The position numbers were made by a program, and so were the translations under genes. Shown piece after piece: positions 18,543 through 26,387 of a stretch of DNA of 64,000 bases (position 1 is the first letter of the stretch; each line of letters starts with the position of its first letter). The stretch is from Bradyrhizobium guangzhouense (GTDB taxonomy: Bacteria > Pseudomonadota > Alphaproteobacteria > Rhizobiales > Xanthobacteraceae). A model generated the notes under the pieces. That model made no database searches and was not told the origin of the DNA. It saw nothing but the letters and a program-made list of their open reading frames with translations. The stretch lies in assembly GCF_004114955.1 (NCBI RefSeq), contig NZ_CP030053.1, positions 2,604,001 to 2,668,000 on the forward strand. Reading direction: 5' to 3'.

Positions 18543-19940
18543 TTACGCCGCTCCCACCCAATTGCCGTGGAAGCCGTCAGGCACGCGATGGCCGAGCTGC
18601 ACCAGCGCGGCGGGGCCGGCTTCGATGTCGGTGGCATTGAACACGGCGAGGTCGCTGCGATTCTCTCGCGCGCGCCAGACCACCGCCAGCAACCAGCCGT
18701 CGCCTTCCGCCGCATCCTTCGATCGCTCGACGAACACAGGCTCGGAGATGGTGTCGCCCGCCGGGAGCAGATACTGGCCGAGCCGCTTGCCGGTGCCGTC
18801 GACGTGAACGATGCCTGACAATGCGCCAAACATCGGCAGCCGCGGATTGGCGCAGGCGTACCAGCCGTGACGGCTCTTCAAGCCGGCGCGGCGATCGTCG
18901 ATGCGCGGGAATTCGCCGGTGATATCGTCCAGATAGGTCTGCTGGAAGCGGTCGGTCTTGCCAGAGAGGTCGAAAGCCCAGCGGCAGTGGCGGGCGCGCG
19001 ACTTCTCCGGATCCGTCGGCCGGCTGTCGGGATGCGGAAAAAGCGGGGCCTCTTCGAACTGCATGACGTCGGCGATGATGCGGTCGCCGTCCTCCCACGC
19101 ATTCATGACGTGGAAGACGTAGCAGGCCTCCGCGCGAAACCAGACGATGTCCCTTGCCGCGCCGTTGCGCTTCATCACGCCGACATAGGCGCCTTTCTCA
19201 GGCTCCCACGCATAGGGCGGCTTGCCGCTCATTGCACGCTCCATGCTGCCTGATATCGGGAGGATCGGAAACAGCACATGATTTTCGGTGACGATGAAGT
19301 CGTGCACCATGCTGGCATAGGGCGTCTCGAAACGCTCGAAGCGCGTCACCTTGCCGCCTGCATCGATCGATCCGTAGGAGAGGGCAGGCGTCAGCGGGCC
19401 CGCGGCATTGTAGCCGAAGAACACCAATTCGCCCGTAACAGGATCGACCTTCGGATGCGCGGTGAAGGCACCGGCGAGACGGCTCTGGTAATTGCAATAG
19501 CCGCGCGTCTCCAGCGTGCCGGGCTCGATCTCGGTCGGCAGATGTCCTTCCTCGAGCGCGAGCAGCTTGCCGGCATGGAAGATAATGTTGGTGTTGGCGA
19601 CGCCGCCATCGGTCAGGTTTTGCGGCGCATCCGGCAGCCTGCGACCGAATCCGCCGAACAGCGCGCGGCCGGCATCGTGCTCGGCGAGCCATTTCGGCGT
19701 GCGGACCCAGCGGTTGCGGTAGGAGGCGCGCCCGTCTTCGAGATGAAAGGCGTGCAGCATGCCGTCGCCGACGAACCAGTGCGCGCCGGGGGAATCGAAC
19801 TGCGGATTGGGGCCGTTGCGGTAGAGCGTGCCGTTCAGCTCGCGCGGCAATTCGCCGACGATCTTGAGGAAAGGCGCGTCCGCCTCGAACGGGATCGGCG
19901 CGATATTGTTGCGGCGCTCGGCGACGGCGTCCTGGTGCAC
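18543..19940 (-). CDS. Carotenoid cleavage oxygenase family protein (RPE65/lignostilbene dioxygenase type)
   Basis: 465 residues. A non-haem iron dioxygenase of the seven-bladed propeller family that cleaves double bonds of carotenoids, apocarotenoids or stilbenes. The four iron-binding His can be placed: in T-A-H-P-K-V-D, in S-M-V-H-D-F, in Y-V-F-H-V-M-N-A-W-E-D, and in the C-terminal D-G-F-H-G-N-W. The N-terminal G-T-L-Y-R-N-G-P-N-P and F-V-G-D-G-M-L-H are also typical. Divergent from a TetR regulator, and its promoter holds two matching operators. Substrate cannot be inferred. Confidence 0.93.
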   Translation of the reverse strand: MHQDAVAERRNNIAPIPFEADAPFLKIVGELPRELNGTLYRNGPNPQFDSPGAHWFVGDGMLHAFHLEDGRASYRNRWVRTPKWLAEHDAGRALFGGFGRRLPDAPQNLTDGGVANTNIIFHAGKLLALEEGHLPTEIEPGTLETRGYCNYQSRLAGAFTAHPKVDPVTGELVFFGYNAAGPLTPALSYGSIDAGGKVTRFERFETPYASMVHDFIVTENHVLFPILPISGSMERAMSGKPPYAWEPEKGAYVGVMKRNGAARDIVWFRAEACYVFHVMNAWEDGDRIIADVMQFEEAPLFPHPDSRPTDPEKSRARHCRWAFDLSGKTDRFQQTYLDDITGEFPRIDDRRAGLKSRHGWYACANPRLPMFGALSGIVHVDGTGKRLGQYLLPAGDTISEPVFVERSKDAAEGDGWLLAVVWRARENRSDLAVFNATDIEAGPAALVQLGHRVPDGFHGNWVGAA

Positions 19941-19955
19941 GGCGTATGCCTCCCT

Positions 19956-20039
19956 ATCTTTACATCGTAAAGATCCATAGGGCCAGGCGCGGCTTCCGTC
20001 AAGTGAAATCTTTACACTGTCAATATTGCGTCATATAGC
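19956..20039. promoter_or_regulatory. Divergent promoter region with two TetR operators
   Basis: Minus strand (oxygenase): -35 TTGACG (20002-19997), 17 bp, -10 TATGGA (19979-19974). Plus strand (tetR): -35 TTTACA (20011-20016), 17 bp, -10 TATAGC (20034-20039), 6 bp before the ATG. Operator C (19956-19974) is a perfect palindrome ATCTTTAC-N3-GTAAAGAT overlapping the oxygenase start point. Operator D (20007-20027), ATCTTTAC-N3-GTCAATAT, covers the tetR -35. Spacing between operator centres is about 52 bp, as at 17875-17946. Confidence 0.8.
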
Positions 20040-20045
20040 TTGCAA

Positions 20046-20786
20046 ATGGCCAAGAGCAACACCAAGGGCGACACCAAGGGTGCAACGGCGCGTAGTCCGC
20101 GCAGCCCCAAAAAGACATCACAGGCGTCTCGTCCAGCGCGCCGCCCGACGGCTGCGAAGACGGAGACGCCCTATCATCACGGCGCCCTTCGCGAGGCGCT
20201 GCTTCAGGCGGCAGAACGGGTATTGGAGCGCGATGGGCTGGCCGGGCTGACGTTGCGCGCGGTGGCACGCGAGGCCGGCGTCTCGCATGCCGCCCCGACC
20301 CACCATTTTGGCGATCTCACCGGGCTCGTCAGCGAACTCGCGGCAATCGGCTTTCGCCAGTTCAATGCGGCGATGGCCGCGTCCTGTGACGCGGCGACCT
20401 CGCCGCTGGAGCGCGCGCTGGCGCGGCCCAAGGCCTATGTCGCCTATGCCCAGGCGCATCCCGGCATGTACGGGTTGATGTTCCGCACCGAGCGCCTCGA
20501 CTATTCCAGGCCGTCGTTGCACGAGGCCGCGGAATCCTCCTTTGCCGGCCTTGCCAATGCCATCAGCGCGATGCGGCAGGAGCCGATCAGTGGCCACGCG
20601 CTGACCATCGAGCAGGGCGCCGCCATCGCGCGGGCCTGGTCGATGGTGCACGGCTTCACCATGCTGCTGCTGGACGGACGGCTCGAGGATATTTTGGAGC
20701 GGCTGCCCGCGGGCACGACGGCTGAGCAACTCCTGGAAGCGATCCTGAAGTCGACGGTGGCTGGACGGCTGCCCACCAATACCTGA
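20046..20786 (+). CDS. TetR-family repressor
   Basis: 246 residues from ATG 20046. A long Lys/Thr/Pro-rich basic N-terminal arm (about 45 residues) precedes the DNA-binding domain Y-H-H-G-A-L-R-E-A-L-L-Q-A-A, with helix-turn-helix L-R-A-V-A-R-E-A-G-V-S-H-A-A-P-T-H-H-F. The C-terminal ligand domain belongs to the TetR_C_33/WHG-like group. The -10 box ends only 6 bp before the ATG, implying a leaderless mRNA. It likely represses itself, the carotenoid oxygenase and the 17856-16716 pair through the four shared operators. Confidence 0.92.
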   Translation: MAKSNTKGDTKGATARSPRSPKKTSQASRPARRPTAAKTETPYHHGALREALLQAAERVLERDGLAGLTLRAVAREAGVSHAAPTHHFGDLTGLVSELAAIGFRQFNAAMAASCDAATSPLERALARPKAYVAYAQAHPGMYGLMFRTERLDYSRPSLHEAAESSFAGLANAISAMRQEPISGHALTIEQGAAIARAWSMVHGFTMLLLDGRLEDILERLPAGTTAEQLLEAILKSTVAGRLPTNT

Positions 20787-20845
20787 TCGAACGAAACGCC
20801 CGCAATTCGTTGTGAACCCTCGCCATGCTTGGGCGTTGAGGCCCC

Positions 20846-21448
20846 ATGGCAAGATTACCTCGCGCACCCTGGAAGCGTCCAAATCCGCGCAAACGGGCGG
20901 GCAAGACGTCCAAACATCTTACCTCCGCGCAAAAATCGGCAGCAAAGGCGAGTGCGCGCCGCGCTGGCCGCCGCTATCCCAATCTCGTGGACAACATGCG
21001 CATGGCAGCGAAGAAGACCACCAAGGCGAAATCCTCCAGGACGTCACCGGCGAGAAAGGCGCGCAAGAGCGCCGCCCGCAAGACCGCAAAGGCGCGCAAG
21101 CGCCGTGCGTCGACGCAAGAAAAGGATCCGCGCGGCGGCCTGACCGCGGCAGGCCGCAAAGCCTTCGCTCGCAAGCAGGGTGCGCATTTGCGCCCCGGCG
21201 TCACCAAGCGAGCCTCCGAGATGACGCCGCAGGAGATGCGGCGCAAGGGCAGTTGGGCGGTGCGCTTCTACGGTCGGGCGAAGCTGCCGCCTTTGGTCGA
21301 TGCCAAGGGCCGGCCGACGCGGCATGCCCTGTCGGCTCATGCCTGGGGCGAACCGGTGCCGAAGACTGTGGCAGCCGCGCGCCGCATCGCGGCTAAGGGC
21401 GAGCGTCTCTTGGCGCGCTATCGGCGTATCAAGGAAGCAGGCCGGTGA
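20846..21448 (+). CDS. DUF6321-like basic protein with histone H1-like N-terminus
   Basis: 200 residues. The first about 95 residues are almost entirely Lys, Arg, Ala, Ser and Thr (repeats such as A-A-K-K-T-T-K-A-K-S-S and A-R-K-S-A-A-R-K-T-A-K-A-R-K), resembling the unstructured tail of bacterial H1-like proteins. Residues about 95-198 form a conserved domain: D-P-R-G-G-L-T-A-A-G-R-K-A-F, then M-T-P-Q-E-M-R-R-K-G-S-W-A-V-R-F-Y-G-R and A-W-G-E-P-V-P-K-T, matching what I know as DUF6321. Possible nucleoid or RNA-binding role (inference). Its neighbour is a SET-domain gene. Confidence 0.8.
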   Translation: MARLPRAPWKRPNPRKRAGKTSKHLTSAQKSAAKASARRAGRRYPNLVDNMRMAAKKTTKAKSSRTSPARKARKSAARKTAKARKRRASTQEKDPRGGLTAAGRKAFARKQGAHLRPGVTKRASEMTPQEMRRKGSWAVRFYGRAKLPPLVDAKGRPTRHALSAHAWGEPVPKTVAAARRIAAKGERLLARYRRIKEAGR

Positions 21449-21614
21449 CATGCGACATGCGAGATGCCGCGGAACTCACGTCCTTGCACATTCTTCACTG
21501 TGGGCAAGCATCAAACCTTACCGGGATAGGCCTGACAGCGGCGCGGAATCGTTCTAGAAGAGCGGCTTCGCTCAGGCTCAAGCAGCCTCGTCCGCGTCCT
21601 CATTACACTTGATC

Positions 21615-22181
21615 ATGCCAGCCATCGCTCCCCGCAAAGCCTATCGCGTCGGCCGTTCCAAGACCGGACTTGGCCTCTTCGCCACCATGCCGATCAAGAA
21701 GGGCACAAGGATCATCCGTTATTTCGGTCCGATCCTGGACTGCCGGATTCCCGGGCAGGATGAGATCGAGAACAAATACCTGTTCGAGCTCAACGGCCGC
21801 TGGACCATTGACGGCTCGGTGCGCAAGAACCTCGCCCGCTATATCAACCATTCGTGCCGGCCCAATGCGGAATCCGACGTGCGCCCGCGTGAGCGGAAAG
21901 TGTTCATCCGCGCCATCAAGAACATCGAGCCGGGCGACGAGATCAACTACGACTACGGCACCGATTATTTCAAAGCCTATTTGAAGCCGATCGGCTGCAA
22001 GTGTCCGTCCTGTGAAAACAAGCGCAAGAAGCAGCGTGCCGAGGCCCGTGCCGAGCGCGCCAAGGTGAAGGCCCGCGCGGAGCGCAAGGCCCAGAAGGCC
22101 GGCGCGAAAACCACCGCGGCGAAAAAGAAGAAGCTGAACGGCAAGCATTTTGCCGGCAAGGTCGGCCGCGCGAAGGCGTAG
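21615..22181 (+). CDS. Bacterial SET-domain protein lysine methyltransferase
   Basis: 188 residues from ATG 21615. A compact SET domain (about 8-120): S-K-T-G-L-G-L-F-A-T at the N-terminal motif, R-Y-I-N-H-S-C-R-P-N (the cofactor/catalytic N-H-S-C box) and G-D-E-I-N-Y-D-Y-G. A post-SET C-K-C-x-x-C zinc cluster follows (about 131-136). The last 50 residues are a Lys/Ala/Arg tail like that of the neighbouring H1-like protein. Family members methylate protein lysines using SAM; the target is unknown. Confidence 0.9.
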   Translation: MPAIAPRKAYRVGRSKTGLGLFATMPIKKGTRIIRYFGPILDCRIPGQDEIENKYLFELNGRWTIDGSVRKNLARYINHSCRPNAESDVRPRERKVFIRAIKNIEPGDEINYDYGTDYFKAYLKPIGCKCPSCENKRKKQRAEARAERAKVKARAERKAQKAGAKTTAAKKKKLNGKHFAGKVGRAKA

Positions 22182-22272
22182 CTTGCGCGCGACGGCCGCC
22201 GGCTTTCGCACCAGTCCCTGATTGGTCCTCAGGCTGCTAGGCGCTTCGCTGCGCGTCCGGGACACGAGAGCA

Positions 22273-22671
22273 TCACGCAGCCACCGCACTCCCGCTCTTT
22301 CGCAAGCCCACATATTGCAGCTCGGCGAACACACCCGTCGCGATCGCCTGCGCCACGACCATGAGCGCGCCGGCGAAGTTCGGCGACACCGCGCCGGAGA
22401 ACAGCAGCGCAATGCTGCCGACCGTCCAGGCGGCGTTGCCGACGACGACCAGCAGCACCAGCGGCCTCAGTACCATTGTGCGCGAAGCAAGCCAGCCGAC
22501 CAGCGCGGTGTAGACGATCAGGAACAGGCCGGTTTCACGCAGCAGCGCCTCGGGCAGACTGAACAGTGTGGCGAATGCAGCTGCACCGAAAGTCAAACCG
22601 AGCGCGGAAACGCCGCTGAAGACGGCGTCGGCGAGCAGGGCACGGCGCAGGAAGCTGGATGCGTCGATCAT
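22273..22671 (-). CDS. Hypothetical four-helix membrane protein
   Basis: 132 residues with four hydrophobic helices: D-A-V-F-S-G-V-S-A-L-G-L-T-F-G near the start, then L-F-L-I-V-Y-T-A-L-V-G-W-L-A, L-V-L-L-V-V-V-G-N-A-A-W-T-V-G-S and a final Ala/Gly-rich helix. No domain named with confidence. Minus strand, downstream of another short minus-strand gene. Confidence 0.72.
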   Translation of the reverse strand: MIDASSFLRRALLADAVFSGVSALGLTFGAAAFATLFSLPEALLRETGLFLIVYTALVGWLASRTMVLRPLVLLVVVGNAAWTVGSIALLFSGAVSPNFAGALMVVAQAIATGVFAELQYVGLRKSGSAVAA

Positions 22672-22716
22672 TAGAGGTCTCCATGGTTGGGGTGGCTTGG
22701 GTAGGCTTGTGGGAAC

Positions 22717-22947
22717 TCAAGGCCTCCTGCGCCACCAGGCGCGGAGCAGGCCGCCGAGGCGGGACGGGCAGAGGCTTCTGCCGACGCTGTGCTCGAAGGC
22801 AGTGACATGGGCGACGACATAGTCGCCGGTCGAATGAACCAGCGGCTCCGGCATGTTGAGGCTGCGCGCCAGCATCCGGGTCGCGAACGTCATCGCCCAG
22901 GGAAGCAGGTGGTCTGCAAGGGTGCGGTAGAGCAGCAGCGCGATCAT
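22717..22947 (-). CDS. Small hypothetical protein (76 aa)
   Basis: The ATG at 22947 is chosen because CAGGAG lies 6 bp upstream. A start two codons earlier (22953) sits on top of that ribosome site, and the longer open frame has no support. The product has a hydrophobic start (M-I-A-L-L-L-Y-R-T-L-A), a central L-A-R-S-L-N-M-P-E-P-L-V-H-S and an Arg/Trp-rich end. Unrecognised. Confidence 0.5.
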   Translation of the reverse strand: MIALLLYRTLADHLLPWAMTFATRMLARSLNMPEPLVHSTGDYVVAHVTAFEHSVGRSLCPSRLGGLLRAWWRRRP

Positions 22948-23047
22948 GGTCATCTCCTGTGCCCAGGAAGATGCGCTGGTCAGGGGCCCAATTCGATTAC
23001 CTCGCGGGTAATGGAAGGGGTGAAATGCGCATGATAGGTTTTGGACC

Positions 23048-23869
23048 ATGAACGCACATGCATCCACGGCACGCGCCGAACCCAGCCAGCCGATCCATAT
23101 CGGCGATCATTTGCGCGAATGGCGGCAGCGCCGCCGCATGAGCCAGCTCGACCTCGCCGGCGAAGCCGAGATTTCGGCTCGGCATCTGAGTTTCGTCGAG
23201 ACCGGCCGCGCCGCGCCCTCGCGCGACATGGTGCTGCGACTCGCCGAGCGCCTCGATGTGCCGTTGCGCGAACGCAACGTGCTGCTGGTTGCCGCGGGCT
23301 TTGCGCCGGCCTTCCCGCAGCGCCCGCTGGAGGATCCCGCCTTGAAGTCAGCCCGTCAGGCGATCGACCTCGTGTTGAAGGCGCACGAGCCCAATCCGGC
23401 GCTGGCCTATGACCGGCACTGGAACCTGGTCTCCGCCAACCGCATGGTTGCGCCGCTGCTCGCCGGCATCCCGGAGCGGCTGCTGGCGCAGCCCCTCAAC
23501 GTGCTCCGGCTCGCCTTTCATCCCGAGGGACTGGCGCCACGCACGGTCAATCTCGCGGAATGGTGCGCGCATCTGCTCGAGCGTTTGCACCGGCAATGCG
23601 AGGCGACGGCCGATCCGGAGCTCGTCAAGCTCTATCACGACCTCAAGAGCTATCCGATTCCGGCGCGCGCGGGCCCGCTGTCGGGCGATCATGTCGCGAT
23701 TCCCTTCAAGCTTCGGCATGACGGCGGGATACTAAGTTTCTTCTCCACCACCATGGTGTTCGGCACGCCCGTCGACATCACCCTGTCGGAGCTTGCGCTG
23801 GAGACGTTCTTTCCGGCCGACGAGCGCACCGCCGCCTGGCTGAAGCAGGCGGCAGCAAATCTGGTTTAG
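23048..23869 (+). CDS. XRE-family regulator with MmyB-like ligand domain
   Basis: 273 residues. Helix-turn-helix about 20-75 (L-R-E-W-R-Q-R-R-R-M-S-Q-L-D-L-A then S-A-R-H-L-S-F-V-E-T-G-R). The C-terminal part (about 100-270), with A-Y-D-R-H-W-N-L-V-S-A-N and L-R-H-D-G-G-I-L-S-F-F-S-T, is the MmyB-like PAS-fold found in actinobacterial and proteobacterial regulators that bind fatty-acid-like ligands. The adjacent DsbA-like gene follows 66 bp downstream and is a candidate target. Confidence 0.87.
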   Translation: MNAHASTARAEPSQPIHIGDHLREWRQRRRMSQLDLAGEAEISARHLSFVETGRAAPSRDMVLRLAERLDVPLRERNVLLVAAGFAPAFPQRPLEDPALKSARQAIDLVLKAHEPNPALAYDRHWNLVSANRMVAPLLAGIPERLLAQPLNVLRLAFHPEGLAPRTVNLAEWCAHLLERLHRQCEATADPELVKLYHDLKSYPIPARAGPLSGDHVAIPFKLRHDGGILSFFSTTMVFGTPVDITLSELALETFFPADERTAAWLKQAAANLV

Positions 23870-23935
23870 CGCCCTTGCCTCGGGCGGTGTTCGGCTTATC
23901 TTCCGACAAAACCGCATCGCCCGAAGGAGGCGCTC

Positions 23936-24601
23936 ATGAGCACCCTCAAACCGCTCCAGATCGATGTCGTCTCCGACGTGGTGTGTCCCTGGTGCTATAT
24001 CGGCAAGCACCGGATCGAGAGCGCGCTCGCGCTCGTGCCCGACGTTCCGGTCAAGCTGAACTTCCGTCCGTTCTTCCTCAATCCCTGGGTGCCGCGCGAG
24101 GGCATCAGCCGTGAGGATTACCTCACCACCAAGTTCGGCTCGGTCGAGGCCTATAAGAGCATTGCCGGCCGCGTCGTTACGGCGGCAGGCGAGGAGGGGC
24201 TCGTCTACAAGCCGGAGCTGGTCGCACGCCAGCCCAACACGACCGATTGCCATCGCCTGATCCTCTGGGCCGAGGCGATCGGCAAGGCGCCCGAGATGAA
24301 GCAACGCCTGATGGAGCTGTATTTCCGCGACGGTGGCGATCTCACCGACGTGAACGTGCTGGTGCAGGCGGCCACCGATGTCGGGCTCGATGCCGACGAC
24401 GTGCGCAAACGCCTGGCCACCGACGAGGACGTCGCGCGTGTGTCGGCCGATGCGCAGGAGGCCGCCGACAAGGGCATCTCCGGCGTGCCGACCTATGTCT
24501 TCGCCCAGAAATATGCCGTTTCCGGCGCGCAGGATCCGAACCTGCTCGCCCGCGCCATCCGCCAGGTGTCGGCGGAGATCAACGCGCAGGCGGCGGAGTA
24601 G
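23936..24601 (+). CDS. DsbA-family oxidoreductase (FrnE-like)
   Basis: 221 residues, no signal peptide, so probably cytoplasmic. Thioredoxin-fold with active site V-C-P-W-C-Y at residues about 17-22, an alpha-helical insertion and the cis-Pro loop G-V-P-T-Y-V (about 183-188). FrnE-type proteins of this length act as disulfide isomerases or polyketide-related oxidoreductases. GGAGG lies 7 bp before the start. Its 3' end overlaps the convergent acyltransferase gene by 23 bp. Confidence 0.9.
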   Translation: MSTLKPLQIDVVSDVVCPWCYIGKHRIESALALVPDVPVKLNFRPFFLNPWVPREGISREDYLTTKFGSVEAYKSIAGRVVTAAGEEGLVYKPELVARQPNTTDCHRLILWAEAIGKAPEMKQRLMELYFRDGGDLTDVNVLVQAATDVGLDADDVRKRLATDEDVARVSADAQEAADKGISGVPTYVFAQKYAVSGAQDPNLLARAIRQVSAEINAQAAE

Positions 24602-25772
24602 CCTCGGTTCGTTTGCGGAGCAGGTGGACTACGCGGCGCGCTGCCGCGCGTGCGTAGCCACGCGTGATGAGCGCCGCGTGAATGAGCGCCACCATCGGGT
24701 CGTATCGTCGCAGCGGGATCAGCACATCGCCAATCGCAAGGCGGTCGCGCCAGATCGGGTTGATCATGGGATGGTCGGCGCTCGCGGTGGAATCCGCACT
24801 CGCGATGGTGGGATCGGCGCAGAAATGGCGCGTCAGGTCGAGCGTGAGCTGCACGCCCGGTGAATATTTTGCGAAGCGCTCGTCGATGCCGAGCTTGAAG
24901 AAGAAGGCGCGATCCTGGTGGCGCAGCACGATGCCGGCTGCCACCGGCGTCGTCCCGGCGCGCAAGCAGACGATCTCGCATTGCGCGGTCTCGGCAAGCG
25001 CGGGGACGGCGCGGCGGATGAAGGTCGCATCGCCCGTGTCCTGAAGCAGCGCGGTGCCGCGCTTGCCCTTCCAGCCGCCGGCTTCGAGTTGCAGGAAGGT
25101 TTCGAGCGCGGGCTTGATCTCGTCGACCTTGCGCGCGACCTCGAAGCTGATCGCGCCGTGCTCCGCCAGGCGACGACGCTGCCGGCGCAGCTCCTTGAGC
25201 TTCTTGGCACCGAGCGCCTCGTGCAGCAGCCTGTCGCCATCCTGCGTCGCATCGAGGCTGGCACGGAGGTGGAAGCCGAGCCCGCGCGGCTTCAGGCCGG
25301 CCCGGCCGAGCGCTTCCTTGATCGAGCCCATTGCGGCGCCATCAAGCGCGACGTCCCGCAGAACCAGCGCATGCGCGCCAGCTTCGCGCGCCCGCTGCAG
25401 CAGGCGTGCCGTGGCCTCGGCCGACACGTCGCGGTCGATCAGCGGGCTGCACAGCGTGCCATAGGGATGCGCGCTCACCAGTGCGGGCAGGGGGATTTTG
25501 AGGGCATGCCAGAGCGAGACCACCGGCATGAGCCCGATCAGTCGCGTCGAGGAGCCTGCGGTTACGGACAGGGCCGAAGCACCGATGCGGCCGCGCGCGG
25601 TTGCGCTGACGGCGAGCTCCCAGGCGGGCAGATAATAGCCGTTCGGCTCGACCGCCCGCTGCGCCAGCGCGCGCCATTGGCCAGGCTCGATCGCTTCCAG
25701 CGGGACGAGCGCGGGCGTTGCATCCTTTGCCGATGCCGGATTGATCGCAGCCTGGTGCGCGATGTCGACCAC
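24579..25772 (-). CDS. GNAT/FemAB-like acyltransferase (CelD/BcsL type)
   Basis: 397 residues. The region from about 190 to 345, with A-K-K-L-K-E-L-R-R-Q-R-R-R-L-A, F-L-Q-L-E-A-G-G-W-K-G-K-R-G-T-A and K-Y-S-P-G-V-Q-L, is the Acetyltransf_6/CelD signature of enzymes that transfer acyl groups to polysaccharides or lipids. No polysaccharide genes are nearby, so the substrate is open. The C-terminal Arg/Ala-rich tail overlaps the end of the DsbA-like gene. Confidence 0.85.
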   Translation of the reverse strand: MVDIAHQAAINPASAKDATPALVPLEAIEPGQWRALAQRAVEPNGYYLPAWELAVSATARGRIGASALSVTAGSSTRLIGLMPVVSLWHALKIPLPALVSAHPYGTLCSPLIDRDVSAEATARLLQRAREAGAHALVLRDVALDGAAMGSIKEALGRAGLKPRGLGFHLRASLDATQDGDRLLHEALGAKKLKELRRQRRRLAEHGAISFEVARKVDEIKPALETFLQLEAGGWKGKRGTALLQDTGDATFIRRAVPALAETAQCEIVCLRAGTTPVAAGIVLRHQDRAFFFKLGIDERFAKYSPGVQLTLDLTRHFCADPTIASADSTASADHPMINPIWRDRLAIGDVLIPLRRYDPMVALIHAALITRGYARAAARRVVHLLRKRTEATPPPAR

Positions 25773-25879
25773 GTCCCGTCGTCCCCGTTCACGCCGACAT
25801 CAGCCGGCGTTACGCCGTCATGCTTAGCGCAAAGATTGGAAGATACCGTTGGGATGCGCGTTCAATTCGAGCGGTAGTG

Positions 25880-26368
25880 TTAACCGTTCGTTGACCACAG
25901 GCGGCCCGGCTCGGAGTGCAGCAAGGAGAAGGCGATACCCATGAACATGCTATAGGCGAGCACCATCGCGAGAGAGAACGCTGCGGGAAGTACGCCGAGC
26001 TCCAGGCGCGCTGCGAATGGTCCTCTTCCCAGAATCGGAAAGTAGAGCAATCCCATCGCGATCCAGCCAATTATGCCGAAGACGAATCCCTTCACGATCG
26101 CGTTATGGCCAGGCAGCAGGTGGTAGGTGGACCGGAAAAGGATGCCGAGCACGAAAGTGCCATTAACGAAGGACATGGCCCAGGGCACGGTCGGGTGGAC
26201 CGCGCCGCCGAGCCAATCGCTCAGGCCATGCTGAAGGTCCCGGTAGGGGTGAAAAGTCGGAAGCCATTGCATCCAGCGCTTCAAGAACATGACGGTGCTG
26301 TGGGCGGCGTTGCCACACAGGCCGGCCGCGATGGATTTCCAGACCTTATGGGCTTCTATCTGATGCAT
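25880..26368 (-). CDS. Hypothetical membrane protein, DUF6789-like
   Basis: 162 residues with four hydrophobic helices and several conserved-looking His (A-H-S-T-V-M-F-L-K and Y-H-L-L-P-G-H-N). It begins 19 bp after the ccoG stop, so it is the probable last gene of the sqr-trxC-DUF2892-ccoG operon. Function unknown; the family name is tentative. Confidence 0.72.
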   Translation of the reverse strand: MHQIEAHKVWKSIAAGLCGNAAHSTVMFLKRWMQWLPTFHPYRDLQHGLSDWLGGAVHPTVPWAMSFVNGTFVLGILFRSTYHLLPGHNAIVKGFVFGIIGWIAMGLLYFPILGRGPFAARLELGVLPAAFSLAMVLAYSMFMGIAFSLLHSEPGRLWSTNG

Positions 26369-26387
26369 CGCCCTTTCGCTGGGTCCA

